Assembly (NCBI RefSeq): GCF_030272615.1
Contig: NC_081414.1
Coordinates: forward strand, 761,573,148 to 761,637,147
Reading direction: 5' to 3'
Source: Cryptomeria japonica
Lineage: Eukaryota > Streptophyta > Pinopsida > Cupressales > Cupressaceae
DNA length: 64,000 nucleotides
The position numbers were made by a program, and so were the translations under genes. Positions 12,601 through 23,032 of the stretch are shown piece by piece (position 1 is the stretch's first letter; the number at the start of each line of letters is the position of its first letter). Under the pieces are notes generated by a model that was not told where the DNA came from, made no database searches, and saw only the letters and a program-made list of their open reading frames with translations.

Positions 12601-13691
12601 AGATTCTAAAGATGCTACCCAAATTCATACATAGCTATGTGAGGAGATCCACCTAAAAGAAGAATACACTCGGCAGTTGAGTGATGCATAGGTCACACTT
12701 TCGGAGGAAAGAGCAAGGTTTGAAACACATGTGCATGAAAAAAGGAGTAGCATGAAGCAAGATAAAAAGAAATTCCTAGATATAGAAGGTTTGTTGTAGC
12801 AAGATCGAGATCACATGTCATGGCTTCAACAAGCTATACAAGATGGAAATGCCAAAATCCTCACTCTAGAAAGTCAGGTGGTCCATGAACAAAACAAGTG
12901 CAGGGCGTTGCAAGATGAGATAACAGAAAAAGATGCGAAAGTCTCATAGTTATCAAACCTTCCTCCCCCCCTAGAGGTTCCTCAAGATTTTTCTCCAATT
13001 TTGATAGAATTGTATGTTTCCCATTGGGAAAGAATTAAGAAGTATTGCCCTTCATTGTAACCCGTGCTGAGATTTAGGAGAAGTACAATCTCTGTATGCT
13101 AAAGCAGGCACTGTCATTAACAAATCTATGCTTTTTATTGGTCCTAAGCTCCTCGTAGCCCAAAGCTTAATTCAGATGCTGTATGTTGCTCAAGATGAAG
13201 AGTTGAGAGAAAAAGGAATTATAGACTGCAAGCAATTAATTAGGAAGACTAATGTCTTCATTAACCAGCACAGGGTAATCATGCATGTATCAACAACACT
13301 TGAGCCTTTAAATATTTTGGTTCTAGATATCAAGCAACGCATAGAGATGTTTGTTTCCCTTGGTTTGCCTTCTCCTTTTCCTACATATAGTTCTGTGCTA
13401 GGGATTGAATAAGTGTTGAACCATATAGAGAAATTACAACAAGATAGGACCTTCCTATAGTTCCTGAGAAATCCTATTTTGGCAGAGGAGGTCGAGCATC
13501 TCCTGTACCCCCTGGCCCAACTCTACGCGCTCTTGAAACTGGTCCATGATGAACCAACAAACTTTCCATAAGATGAAGTAATTTGTTTAGATCAGCACTA
13601 CTAGAATCTGGAAGTGCAGGTGTTACCCTCCAAAGACGAATGGTTTCCATTATAGCATGTCTTCGATCTGCTTTGTCCCATTCTAGCATGA
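9603..13691 (+). pseudogene. Large accessory ORF of the Ty3 element: N-terminal globular region, Ser/Pro linker, long coiled coil
   Basis: An ATG at 9603 starts a coding region of about 1360 codons ending at TGA 13689-13691, just before the 3' LTR. Frame 0 runs to about 11.67 kb, a frameshift moves it to frame 2, and another near 13.05 kb restores frame 0. The N-terminal third (9.6-11.0 kb) is globular and rich in aromatic residues (for example F-R-F-A-S-F-L-V-H-L-F-S-H-Q). It is followed by an acidic segment, a Ser/Pro-rich linker (11.5-12.05 kb), and a heptad-like Lys/Glu/Gln-rich coiled coil (about 12.3-12.95 kb). Of 12 stops between 12055 and 13065, 10 are TAG, mostly where glutamine would fit. 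The N-terminal part may relate to plant-mobile-domain-like proteins; I cannot show this. Function unknown. Confidence 0.6.
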
Positions 13692-13765
13692 AGTCTGGTC
13701 TCCGAACTAAAAATTTTGGGTTCTAGCATTTTGCAGGTAGAATTCGTCATTTAGTCTCCAAGAAA

Positions 13766-14882
13766 TGTTAATATCATTTCAGGATTTCTTGTAGGCGGCA
13801 TTTTGATCAAGTGGGAGTGATTTATTTTGATTTTCGGCCATTCTCCTATTCATCAGTGTGGGTACCAAGTGGCGTCTCGGCATTGCCTTGAGTCGCTCGC
13901 TTTTCTCACTCATAGTTGAGAGAATGTGGAGCTTCCACGTGGCTCAGGTTTTTATATCGATGTATGCTTCTCGACCCCACCATCCATCGTGTAAAGATAG
14001 AGACACTTGGTGTCCCCACGTTGCACGATCTGGTTCTGTTTCTACACTCGACTTCGGATATCCCCCTGAGCTGCCATGTGTCTTGCATGGTAGTTCGTGA
14101 ACCAGGATGTGGTTTGCATCATAGTTTTCTTGTTGGGCATGTGCAGGGATCTCCATGACATGGTTGAGATAACAACTTCTAAGGTTGTTTTGCTGGGTAG
14201 CATCTCGCGGTGTGCCATGCCAGGTTTTCCTATCAGAAGCGGTTGCTAGGACGTTGTTGATGCTGGGAGCTATTATTTAGGAGTTGAGGGCTCTATTTAT
14301 GATTTCTTTTTCTTGCTTTGAAGGGTTCAGACTTTTAGAGATATTTTTAGACTTTGTCTCATTAAAGAGGCCTTTATGTTGATTAAATTTGGTGAATGAT
14401 AGACATGTCAGATTGTGCCTATGGCCTTTGTGATTGTTTTATTTGAAGCTTTATATATTGACTACTATGCTATTTTCGAGTTTAATAACTTTTACGGTAT
14501 TTGTTGTGAGACTCAGTGTATTAAACTATATTTTGAGACTTGTTATATGTTGGATGAATGGTTAATGTCATTTTACCTTGAATGAGTTTTGTTGATTTAC
14601 TCTCTCGAATGGTTATGAGCATGTAGATTGTTGAATGGGCTTTAAAGCCACATTTCTCTAGGTTTTATATGTTGTTAATGCTTTTCCAAAATATTTTGGC
14701 ATATCGCCTAAGTAGTGTAGATCATTTGTTTTAAGTTTCTTCCTTCCCCTTTTCTCCCCCAATTGTATGAAGAGTTGGCTTCTCAAACCTAGAGGTCATT
14801 CAGTGAGTTTTGTGCAAAAGGTCCCCCATCACTCAATTTCCCATAAGACTGTTAGCGTTTAAGGTAAAATTAAGAGTCAACA
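13766..14882 (+). repeat. 3' LTR of the Ty3 element
   Basis: It is the direct repeat of 986-2102 and keeps the canonical AACA end that the 5' copy has lost. The sequence just before it (TCCAAGAAA) is only weakly purine-rich, so the polypurine tract is not clear. CATTG follows as the right target-site duplicate, and LINE-A coding sequence resumes at once. Confidence 0.88.
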
Positions 14883-15740
14883 CATTGTTGTATCATTAAT
14901 ATCAATATTCCACCAATCTCTAATTTTACTTTCAAGATCAGGGTTGAGGGTCCACATCTTCTCAAATATGAAAAGAAACTTATTTCTCCACCCACTAGCA
15001 TTAGCCAATAGAACAATAGGAAAATTATAAGAACCAATATGAGAAAGAACTAAAAGATTAAAAGAATAAGTAACCAACCAATCAGGGTAAATCAAAGCTC
15101 TATCCAATTTGACTTGGATGTGATCTTCACCACCACATCTATTATACCCATTAAAAGAGGCACTTTACAAATCCAAATCTAGCAGACCTTGAGAGTCAAT
15201 GAACAATTACAAATCTTGGACACTATGTTCTGCAATCAGGGCCTCATCTTTCTTTTTATTACAATGCAATGGTGTATTTAAATATCCCATCATCAACCAT
15301 TTATTTGAATAGATAGAAGAATAAAAACCATACTGGGAAGTTCACAGGGCTTTTTTGGCCACTTTATTATTCGGGGCATAAATGTTCAAAATAATCAAAG
15401 AAGTACCATCTCTCAAATGATCAAAATGGGTAGCAATATGGTTTATACTAGACAAAATCACTATACCTTTCACCAATTTTAGGTTTCAAAAAGTAGGAAT
15501 AGCTCTTGAAGCCCCATGAACATCACAACAGTGGATACCACCATCTCTGAAGAAGGCCAACTTGATTCTTAGGAGGTTATCACTCTTCTTTTTAGTCTCT
15601 TGAACAAAAAAAAGGTTTGGTTTATGATCCATAATTAGATTAAATAAGAGATCATGTTTGTGCTGATCATTAAGCCCTTGATGTTTCAAGAGATAATTTT
15701 TATTGAGATCTAAGAGGGTTGCCAAAAAGGCCCATCCAAG
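14883..15740 (-). pseudogene. LINE-A ORF2, endonuclease part
   Basis: Minus-strand translation from about 15725 gives G-L-N-D-Q-H-K, then P-N-L-F-F-V-Q-E-T (the catalytic glutamate block of APE-type LINE endonucleases). Downstream are L-I-I-L-N-I-Y-A-P-N near 15390, V-K-L-D-R-A-L-I near 15105 and I-G-S-Y-N-F-P-I near 15035, where S-D-H-F-P-I is usual and the catalytic H is now N. The frame ends at the Ty3 insertion at 14883 and resumes at 985. Scattered stops make it inactive. The endonuclease would nick target DNA for target-primed reverse transcription. Confidence 0.82.
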
Positions 15741-15949
15741 GGAGAGTTAGTTGTGTACCTTCTACAATATTAAATATAGAACTTACTTTGCTTATCCCTA
15801 CTCTAAATCACCATGGTTCCACCTTAGTGCTTAGACTTAGAGTTGTAGTCGACTTTCTAATGGTTTCTAGTTTTAATAGCAATAGGACTGGACTAAGGAG
15901 AAGCCTATCATCAAATTTTAGATTTGACCACTATATTTATGTCTCCTCA

Positions 15950-17119
15950 TCTCGATGATCTTAGAGGGATTATTTGAAGTCAAATGCAAAGTCACAACCT
16001 CATTCAAAACTATAGGATTTTGAGAGCAAGGAAGGAAAGCATATCCCTTGGCAATAGAAATATCCACTAAAATAACATCATAAGAGATGGAAGGAAGCTC
16101 ATCCCTTGAACCTTAGGAGTATCCACAACTAGGTCAAAAGCTTCAGAATCACCCAAATCTTCCAAGGAAGAAGGGGAGAAACTACTTAGAAACCACACTC
16201 AAGCTAGAAGGGATAGCCTGAGTGACCACTTGATGATCAACAACCCTAGAATCAAACACCTCAGAAGTTTTCTTCCTCCAAACCTTATTATAAACCTTTG
16301 AACCTTTAACCAGACTAGCCAATGACCCACTATACTAAAGTAGAAGCAAGCAAAGGGGATAGACTCAAATTCAACAACTTGATCCCAAGCATTGAGTTTG
16401 GAGTTAATACAAGGGGGAGCCCCAAATGTCTAACCCATATAGGGGCCTCATCACATGACCAATCCTTAGGCTTAAAACTTGGTTCCCATCTCTTAAGGAC
16501 CAACAAAGAATTACCCAACATCCAAGGGCCACCAGAAAGAATAGTAGAAAGATCTTCCTCACAGGCAAGGGAAAAAGAAAAGAAACCTTTTACCATAGAT
16601 ACCACATCAACCTAGCCTTTATTTTTCCACTTTTTGTCACCCATGCATGAATCGATTAAATTTTTATTCAAGGTCCAACAAAATTGGCACAAGCGAGTGC
16701 TCCATATAAGTAATGCCCTTATCCATAATACAATCCAAAATAGAAACATAAAAGGTTCTAGAAGATAGATCCATAGAGTTCAAAACAAGGGAAGAAATTT
16801 TACCTTTAAGACAGAAAGAAGAAAACTCTGACCATTTCTAGTCATGGATGATCTTTTCAAGACCCGCAATTAGGAAAATTGAGTTATTGGGACCCTTTGA
16901 CAAAATATCGAGACCCACACCAGAAGAATAGATGTCCTTAGAAACAACTTAAGCATCTAGGACCTTGAATGATTATAAATTCTTCTCTGTGTTAGGATCA
17001 AATTCATCACCAAACCAATCAAGGACCACACAAACTCCCTCATCACCATCATTGTAGCAAACCTAGTTTCTTGCCCTTGAATAATTTGAAATTCTAATAC
17101 CAGCCGATGAATCCTCCAT
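15950..17119 (-). pseudogene. LINE-A ORF1 (DUF4283-type nucleic-acid-binding protein)
   Basis: A minus-strand ATG at 17119 begins a frame reading M-E-D-S-S-A-G-I-R-I-S. With several stops and shifts it continues into a DUF4283-like domain at about 16605-16330: I-L-S-G-G-P-W-M-L-G-N-S-L-L-V-L-K-R-W, then A-P-I-W-V-R-H-L-G-L-P-L. That is the standard first ORF of plant L1-like elements, thought to bind element RNA. Acidic, Ser-rich sequence follows towards 15960, and ORF2 starts near 15725. The 5' end of LINE-A is therefore close to 17.13 kb. Confidence 0.75.
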
Positions 17120-17129
17120 TGGACTCCTA

Positions 17130-19300
17130 TGCTAAAATAATAATGTTAATAATAATAATGGAAAATAATTTTGGTTGCATTAATTTTTAAGTTCATTAAG
17201 TGGTGTTTTGATAAAATTTTCTTTATACCAAATTTCACAAAATGTTCATAATTGCAAATTTGAAGTAGAAATTAAAGAAACTACCAAATCTAATTTAATT
17301 TTGATGAATGGTTACTACATAAAGATTGTTGTGAGAGTAATGTAACAAATTGTAGGCAGAGTTGTGCATGAGAAAGAGAGAGTGCAAGAGAGCAAGAGAG
17401 CCAAAAACATCTAAGATAATTAATATAAATACAAGATATGTCCAAAGAGGAAGGGGAGGAGGGAAAAGAAGGGTTGATGAGCCATTTTAGAATCACTTCA
17501 AGCCGTTTTATCTAGATCCCAACAAGGTGACCAATAGAAAATACTTGAGAATGCCTTTTTGATTAACAAGTATTGTTAAATACTAATGCTAAGTGTGGAT
17601 GTCTATGCTACATGCTGGTGTCCCAAAAAATTAAACTAAAAATGGTGGGAGATAATAAAACCATAAGGTTAATAAAAAAGAAACACAAAAAAGGTGGCTA
17701 ATGAGAAGGGGTTGTGGGAACCTTGATAAAAATAAATATGCTAATGCAAGGGCTAAAATTGGCCCATAGAAAGAGTAAGGGAATGAAAACTAAAGTGGAT
17801 ACAAAAGTATAAGTGAAAACTACAAGGACCTACACAATTTTTGATATTACAACAATATGCAATCTTATTTCCATCCATCAAAACATAAAAAGATAAATAA
17901 ATTTTTAAAATTTGATAAATCCAATTGCTTTGATAATAATACATGAAAAAAGTAAAGTCATACATGGGTCTAGGAATTTCATTATTGTATGATCATGAAT
18001 AAAGTAAATTTGCCAAAAGAAGTTAAGAAACTTTCTTGTAAATGTAATTAGAAATTGAAAACTAAATACCATTCCCTTTATTTCTATCCTATCCATTGGT
18101 GCAAAAATAGAAGCTTTGGAGTAGACCATAAACATTAATTAAAGCATAAAATAGATAGAGAAAATTAGATTGATGAAATTGTAACTATCCTAGCATACAT
18201 GCATTAAAAAAATAGAATAAAAAATAAGAGATAAGAACTATTTGGTAGAGTGCATCAAGGTAGATGACCTCTTAACCTAAATTGATTGTAAGAAAGGAAT
18301 AAAATTGAGTCATTAAAGCATTTAGAAACTTTTAATAGAATTGTGATTGGCATGTATATGGTCAACTAAATTTACTCAATATGGTAGGGAAAATCATTGA
18401 GAACATGATTGCATTAACCATTGGTTGATCTGCTAGTACAAGTACAAAGGTAGAGCCATAAATGGCTTTATTGAACTATTTTAGACACTCATATAAAATG
18501 TAGTATACATGCCTTAAACCATGCTACACACCTATATATTACATTATCTTCTTAAGTCGATATGGTATCTTAATAACAAAATATAAATACATTCCAACTA
18601 TCCTAATAAAATGGCAAGAAAAATACAAATGCATGATATGCATACAACCCTGCAAAATCTTGATAACCATGTTCACAATATGTGATAGCATAGACAAAGC
18701 ATGAAAAGAATTAACTATTATAGCTCAAGAAGAACAATTTATAGATTGTGCCTCTCCCGGTTTAATATATTGAGAACAATTTGATAGATTGTGATAATAC
18801 AAGACATGTAGACAAAAGAAAAAGCACTTTTGAATTGATAAACAAATACATCTCAAAGTGATAACACCTCATCGAATTCCTTTTTGCAAAAAGACGGAAA
18901 TGATCATAACTAATATATTATGATATCTTTGATGTTATTGTCATCTCCATCACTCTTTTTTCACCATGACTCTAGACTCCTAACCTTAAAATCAAAAGAA
19001 AAAACAAAACAACCATAGTCTCCTATTGTGGTTCTCTTTTTAAATAAATAGTGAGTTGTCATTACAATTCCTCCTCCAATCTTCATAAATTGACTATATT
19101 TAAGAAAATCTATAACATAAAACACTTTGTTAATGGTCTTTGTCTATTTTAATTAATTTGCATTATTAATGTAATAAATAAGACTATGTTATTTGAACTT
19201 ATTTAAGAAAAGGTACGACATGAAACACTACATTAATAGTCTTTGTCTATTTCAATTATTATTTATTATTAATTTAATCCATAGGATTGTGATAACTTTT
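17130..19300. other. AT-rich spacer, no gene seen
   Basis: About 2.2 kb of A/T-rich sequence with only short, biased open frames. I see no protein motif, RNA gene or element end. A near-repeat of about 103 bp occurs at its right end. Confidence 0.5.
19096..19295 (+). repeat. Imperfect tandem duplication, unit about 103 bp
   Basis: TATTTAAGAAAA ... AACACTTTGTTAATGGTCTT begins near 19096. It recurs as TATTTAAGAAAA ... AACACTACATTAATAGTCTT from about 19199, with insertions and substitutions. Confidence 0.5.
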
Positions 19301-19539
19301 ATAATCAAAAGTGGGTAACATAGATTTGGCAACATAAATTCATCAACAATTGGTAGGTGGTTCTTCCTACAAAAAGAAGATGAAACAACAAAAGATGGGC
19401 AGATTGAACTTGGTTCGCAATCCCCTAATGCCCATCCCTCACCTGTTGATGGTATTAATGTGTGTTTGCATGTGGAAAGTCATGTGGATATTGGTAATGT
19501 CACCCCTCTAGAGAAAGGTTCCTTTATTATATTGATTTT

Positions 19540-20225
19540 GGGCATATGATTAAGAATGTGAAGGATGTTATGGACAACATGAGTGCCCTATTTTTGTGGA
19601 TGGTGTCGAAGATTAATGCCTTGAAGGACAAGGTTGCTCAAAATTTGAATGTGCAGAAAATGGATAAATTTTTCACCACTATTTAAGTGCTAGCTAAGGG
19701 AATTAAGGATTTGAAGGAAGGACATGATCAATGCATTAAAGCCCTGGAGGACTCATTTGTTAAAATTCAAGATACGCTGAGGGCAGTTGTGGTAGTGATC
19801 CGAATGACCATGGAGAATAGTTCTGAAGGACTTAAGCAGTTGAACACCCAAGCTCAGGCTATCCAGAATCTCTCCAAAGGGGGTGTTGATTCCACTAATG
19901 CCAATGCTAAATCTATGAGGATGGCTGCCACCCATGAGCTAGTTTTTGGTTCTTCTCTTGGTCCTCATATCAAACTTCGTACCAGGGACAAGGGCATATT
20001 CTCATTGATAGCACTATCCATAAGGTGCCTAGTATTAATCAAGATTTGATTCAAAAGAATGAAAGTTTAATGAAATCTCTGTAAGGTCTTCGGGGTTTTG
20101 ATCCTCTATTTTTTGTGTTCTTTTTTGTTTATTTCCAGTGGTTGGTTAGCGTCTATTTTGTATCACTGATAGTTTTATTTTAAAGGGTTTCAATTCCATT
20201 CAAAATCTGTTTTCCTCTAATCAAA
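19540..20225 (+). pseudogene. Degenerate retroelement-like ORF with coiled coil and LINE-like 3' end
   Basis: From about 19540 the plus strand reads M-I-K-N-V-K-D-V-M-D-N-M-S-A-L-F, passes one TAG at 19684, and continues to 20048. The sequence is helical and Lys/Gln/Leu-rich (I-K-D-L-K-E-G-H-D-Q-C-I-K-A-L-E-D), probably a coiled coil. A T-rich tail follows, ending in CTCTAATCAAAAACAT near 20215-20230. That resembles the 3' untranslated end of plant L1-like LINEs from my knowledge of the family. The exact protein is unrecognised and the LINE link is weak. Confidence 0.35.
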
Positions 20226-20271
20226 AACATAAATTCATCAACTAGAATGCAATTTTAATCATATTTGACTA

Positions 20272-21090
20272 ACTTGATTAAATAATTTGAAAATTAAAAC
20301 AATAGTACTTTAATTGTTAATTAATTAATAAATACTGTCAAAGTTATATATTGAGTCAATTCGCGTAGACTTCTCTATGATGGATAGCTTACTCATTCTG
20401 ACTTTTCTCTACCCTGAAAAATAGGGTCCTCAGAATTTCATGCCTTATCGAATATTTAGTGCTTTAACATATGCATGCCAAGAGTAATTTACTAGTCAAG
20501 GCACGCTTGCTGGAGCATATTCAGCACTTTAACTCCCAATTCTGTTTCTGTTAGATATTATCTGATTTTTTCTCTGTAAAACATCATTACAAATTAATTT
20601 CCTAAATTCTACTACCTGAACCACTCATTCAGCTGCCAGCCAGATTGGGGGTTTGAACCGCAGGAATGGCAAATGTCCCAAATTCACTCCTGCTCTCCTC
20701 GTCTTTGGATTCATAGGGTTAGACGCTCAGCTCAGTTTAGGGTTCTCTAAGATACTATTGCTTTCCGTCAGTTTAGGGTTTGCTGCTAATTTTAATTTTT
20801 AAACAATTTCGTGATACAGATGTCGAGGTAAAGAAGGTGCCTGAAATTGCTTTCCAAGTCTGCAAATTTTGCAACGATTTTCATTTTTCTGGTGGAAAGG
20901 TGCGTATTATTAGTTTTTCTGGCCTTCTGTTTTGCCGATAGAATCTAGTTTCGAGCTTATTTAGCCCTAGATTTAGCAAAGTTAGGGTATAACGAGCGAC
21001 CCAAAGGGCGAGCTCATTTAGCCCTAGATTTAGCAAAGTTAGGGTTTGATGAGCGACGCAAAGGGCTCCTTGTCTGTATAACGATGATGC
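20272..21090 (+). promoter_or_regulatory. Upstream/5' leader segment of LBD copy 1 (repeat family A, copy 1)
   Basis: It aligns with 31895-32617 and, less closely, with about 62830-63560. Shared landmarks in order are a block with GATGGATAGC, GAATATTTAGTGCT, AGTCAAGGCACGC, CTCGTCTTTGGATTCAT, GGTGCCTGA and TTTAGCAAAGTTAGGGT. It has no open frame. Because it sits directly before the LBD coding sequence in two copies, it is most likely the ancestral promoter plus 5' untranslated leader; promoter activity is inference. Confidence 0.6.
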
Positions 21091-21564
21091 TTGTCCAGCT
21101 CGTCAAAGCCTCCCTGCGCCGCATGCAGGTTCCTGAGGAAGAAATGCACATCAGAATGCGTATTTGCACCTTATTTTCCACCGGAAGAATTTCACAAGTT
21201 CGCTAATGTTCACAAGATCTTTGGAGCGAGCAACGTCACCAAGCTTCTCAACAATTTGGAGCCACCACAGCGGGAAGCGGCGGTGATTTCATTGGTCTAC
21301 GAAGCGGAGGCGCGGATGAGAGACCCCGTTTACGGATGCGTAGGAGCCATTTTTGTTCTGCACAGGCAGCTCCAACATCTTCACAAAGAACTCGCCGCCG
21401 CTCATTCACATCTCCATCACTACACCTCCGCCCAGAGCTGCATTTCGCCACCCATTCACCACTATTCCGAAGGGAAGAAGATGGACCCACAACAGGTAGT
21501 GTTGCAGCCGCCATCGCCGCCACAAACAACCTCTGATAAATATAGACAAATGAGAGTAGAGTAA
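21091..21564 (+). pseudogene. LOB-domain (LBD) transcription factor gene, copy 1, start codon lost
   Basis: The frame encodes a class I LOB domain. The zinc-like motif is C-A-A-C-R-F-L-R-K-K-C-T-S-E-C (Cx2Cx6Cx3C, residues 9-23 of the open frame). The GAS block follows, with F-A-N-V-H-K-I-F-G-A-S-N-V. A full Lx6Lx3Lx6L zipper lies in V-L-H-R-Q-L-Q-H-L-H-K-E-L-A-A-A-H-S-H-L. A short His/Pro-rich tail ends at TAA 21562-21564. LBD proteins are nuclear DNA-binding regulators of lateral organ development. The frame has no in-frame ATG. Compared with copy 2 (32618-33106), 37 nt just after GATGATGCTTGT are missing, including the ATG and the first codons. The remaining ATGs at 21084 and 21087 are out of frame. 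Otherwise the domain is intact. An upstream start by splicing cannot be excluded. Confidence 0.8.
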
Positions 21565-21867
21565 CCGCTGCCGCCGCCTCAGCAGCATAAATATGCTATA
21601 ATGTAACTAGTTTCTTTTTAGATACCAAAGTACTGTAAATTTGCATAATAGTTGTTTGCAAATATTCTAATTAAGAATATCTAAGAATAAATCGTTGTAA
21701 GAATGACACCTAATGTTTTCTTATATATGCCAGTTGTGTGGCAGAATTAAAATCTTGGCATGATTCTATTATCATGAGCTTCGAGTCCCACCAGATTCGG
21801 AAGAGTAAAATCGCTGTTTTTGTTTGAATTCCTCACAAAAATGTTCTCTTTCTTGTTTTGTTAATTA

Positions 21868-22190
21868 ATGGCAATGGTGCGGTCATGGCTGAGAAAACCA
21901 GATCCAATGGATGTACTATTGAATTCGTGGTATCATCGAGGCATCCGCAGAGCCTGCCGACATGGGATTCCATAATTTGAGCAGCGGTGAGTACAGAGCA
22001 GACAGAGATGTATGAGTGGAAATTGAGGAGAGCCAAGAGAATGGAACGCAATGCTCAGTACGAGAACAATGGCTGTCCTTGATCCGCACGGTGCTCACAT
22101 TGGCTCTGGCGCAGCTACATTTTCTGCGATTCAAGCCCTTGCAGATCACCTCGCCCAACATGATGAATCCCAGGTCTGCGACCCGTAATG
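21868..22190 (+). pseudogene. 5' fragment of L-fucokinase/GDP-L-fucose pyrophosphorylase gene (copy 1)
   Basis: Three consecutive pieces in different frames match the N-terminus of the plant bifunctional salvage enzyme FKGP, which makes GDP-L-fucose in the cytosol. They are D-V-L-L-N-S-W-Y-H (21868-21960), T-W-D-S-I-I-stop then E-Q-T-E-M-Y-E-W-K-L-R-R-A-K-R-M (about 21960-22065), and T-M-A-V-L-D-P-H-G-A-H-I-G-S-G-A-A-T-F-S-A-I-Q (about 22066-22190). The last contains the glycine-rich nucleotide-binding block of the pyrophosphorylase half. At least two frameshifts and a TGA kill it. It starts about 300 bp after the LBD frame. Nothing further of the roughly 1000-residue protein is seen. The family call rests on colinear motifs recognised by eye. 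Confidence 0.72.
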
Positions 22191-22199
22191 TGGAGATAG

Positions 22200-22524
22200 A
22201 AGTCATGTTTATTTCAATCGTTGTAACCTGTTAGGATAGATAAGGACAGAGATGTTGTATGCTGACATATTTCGTTGAAAAACAGAAGTTATAAATTCAT
22301 AACAGTCGATGTAATACTTAAGATTCCAGTTCGTATTGAACTATTAAAACAAAAAGAATTCAGTAACAGTGACATGTTCAAGTTTAAATTGAGATTCAGA
22401 ATTTTCAACTTTTTTTCACATTTTTCCCTCAAATTTCGCACAATTATGGGGAATAGTCATTTAGATCAGAAAATTTGAAAATCACTTTGATTCATATTTT
22501 TCACTCAAATTTCACAATTATCTC
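22200..22524. other. Spacer between gene fragments
   Basis: AT-rich sequence. CTCAAATTTCGCACAATTAT near 22430 is echoed by CTCAAATTTCACAATTAT near 22505. No gene seen. Confidence 0.4.
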
Positions 22525-22897
22525 GTACAATCAAGATTAGGAAAAGGTATTTCAAATGACTTGCCAAATGTTAATTTCAAGCCAAAGAGGGAAGTCGAGA
22601 AAAATGACCTATTGAACATGCTAGAATGATGGTAGACTAAAATTTTCATTGATTCTGGAGGAGTTAAAGCATGCTTTTAAGGATCAAGATTTGATCTCCC
22701 AAAGCAATAAGTAACATTGATCTGAGAAATAAGTATATAATTAAAAGAAATAGCACGATGCTTTAACTCCTTCAGAATCAATGGATATTCTAGTCTATCA
22801 TTATGATGGCATGTTCAATAGGTGTTTGTTTTCTATTTGCCTTCTTTCGCTTGCAATTAACAGTTGGCAAGTCATTCGAATCCTAATCTTGAGTACT
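22525..22897. repeat. Long imperfect inverted repeat (fold-back), arms about 145 bp, loop about 80 bp
   Basis: The left arm (22525-22674) runs from GTACAATCAAGATTAGG to GGAGGAGTTAAAGCATGC. The right arm (22757-22897) is its reverse complement with scattered mismatches and small indels: GATGCTTTAACTCC ... CCTAATCTTGAGTAC. By eye roughly three quarters of positions pair. It could be a fold-back/MITE-type element or a locus giving a long hairpin RNA. No flanking direct duplication was identified. Confidence 0.65.
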
Positions 22898-23032
22898 GTG
22901 CCAATGCTATAGTTTTTTTTAAGCTTGCAACGACTGATTCATTCATCCCCAAATCTGTACCGGGGGCGGCTGCGGACTTCTTGATTGGAACTCTTTTAAG
23001 TGTTAGAGTAATGAATCTCAATCTCGTCCATC

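Larger units (their letters stand above)
986..14882 (+). mobile_element. Complete but dead Ty3 (gypsy, Tat-like) LTR retrotransposon inserted in LINE-A
   Basis: Two direct repeats of about 1117 bp (986-2102 and 13766-14882) bound 11.7 kb of internal sequence in the order gag, protease, RNase H-like domain, RT, integrase, antisense ORF, long sense ORF. LTR ends are TGTT...AACA (the 5' LTR now ends AATA). Flanks are CATAG (981-985) and CATTG (14883-14887), a 5-bp target duplication with one mismatch; CATTG fits the reading frame of the interrupted LINE. RT before integrase places it in Ty3/gypsy. The second RNase H, the antisense ORF and the large extra coding region resemble the Tat group (Grande, Ogre, Retand), which is inference from known family structure. 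Many stops, some frameshifts and LTR divergence of roughly a tenth by eye show an old copy. Confidence 0.88.

Noticed and set aside
17753-18135. Two minus-strand frames of 70-76 codons
   Set aside because: AT-rich, Phe/Ile/Tyr-rich composition without motifs, in a region with no other sign of coding.
21248-21588. Alternative frames on both strands across LBD copy 1 (repeated at 32611-33106)
   Set aside because: They are shadows of the LOB-domain frame caused by its GC content. Only the frame with the Cx2Cx6Cx3C motif, GAS block and zipper makes sense.
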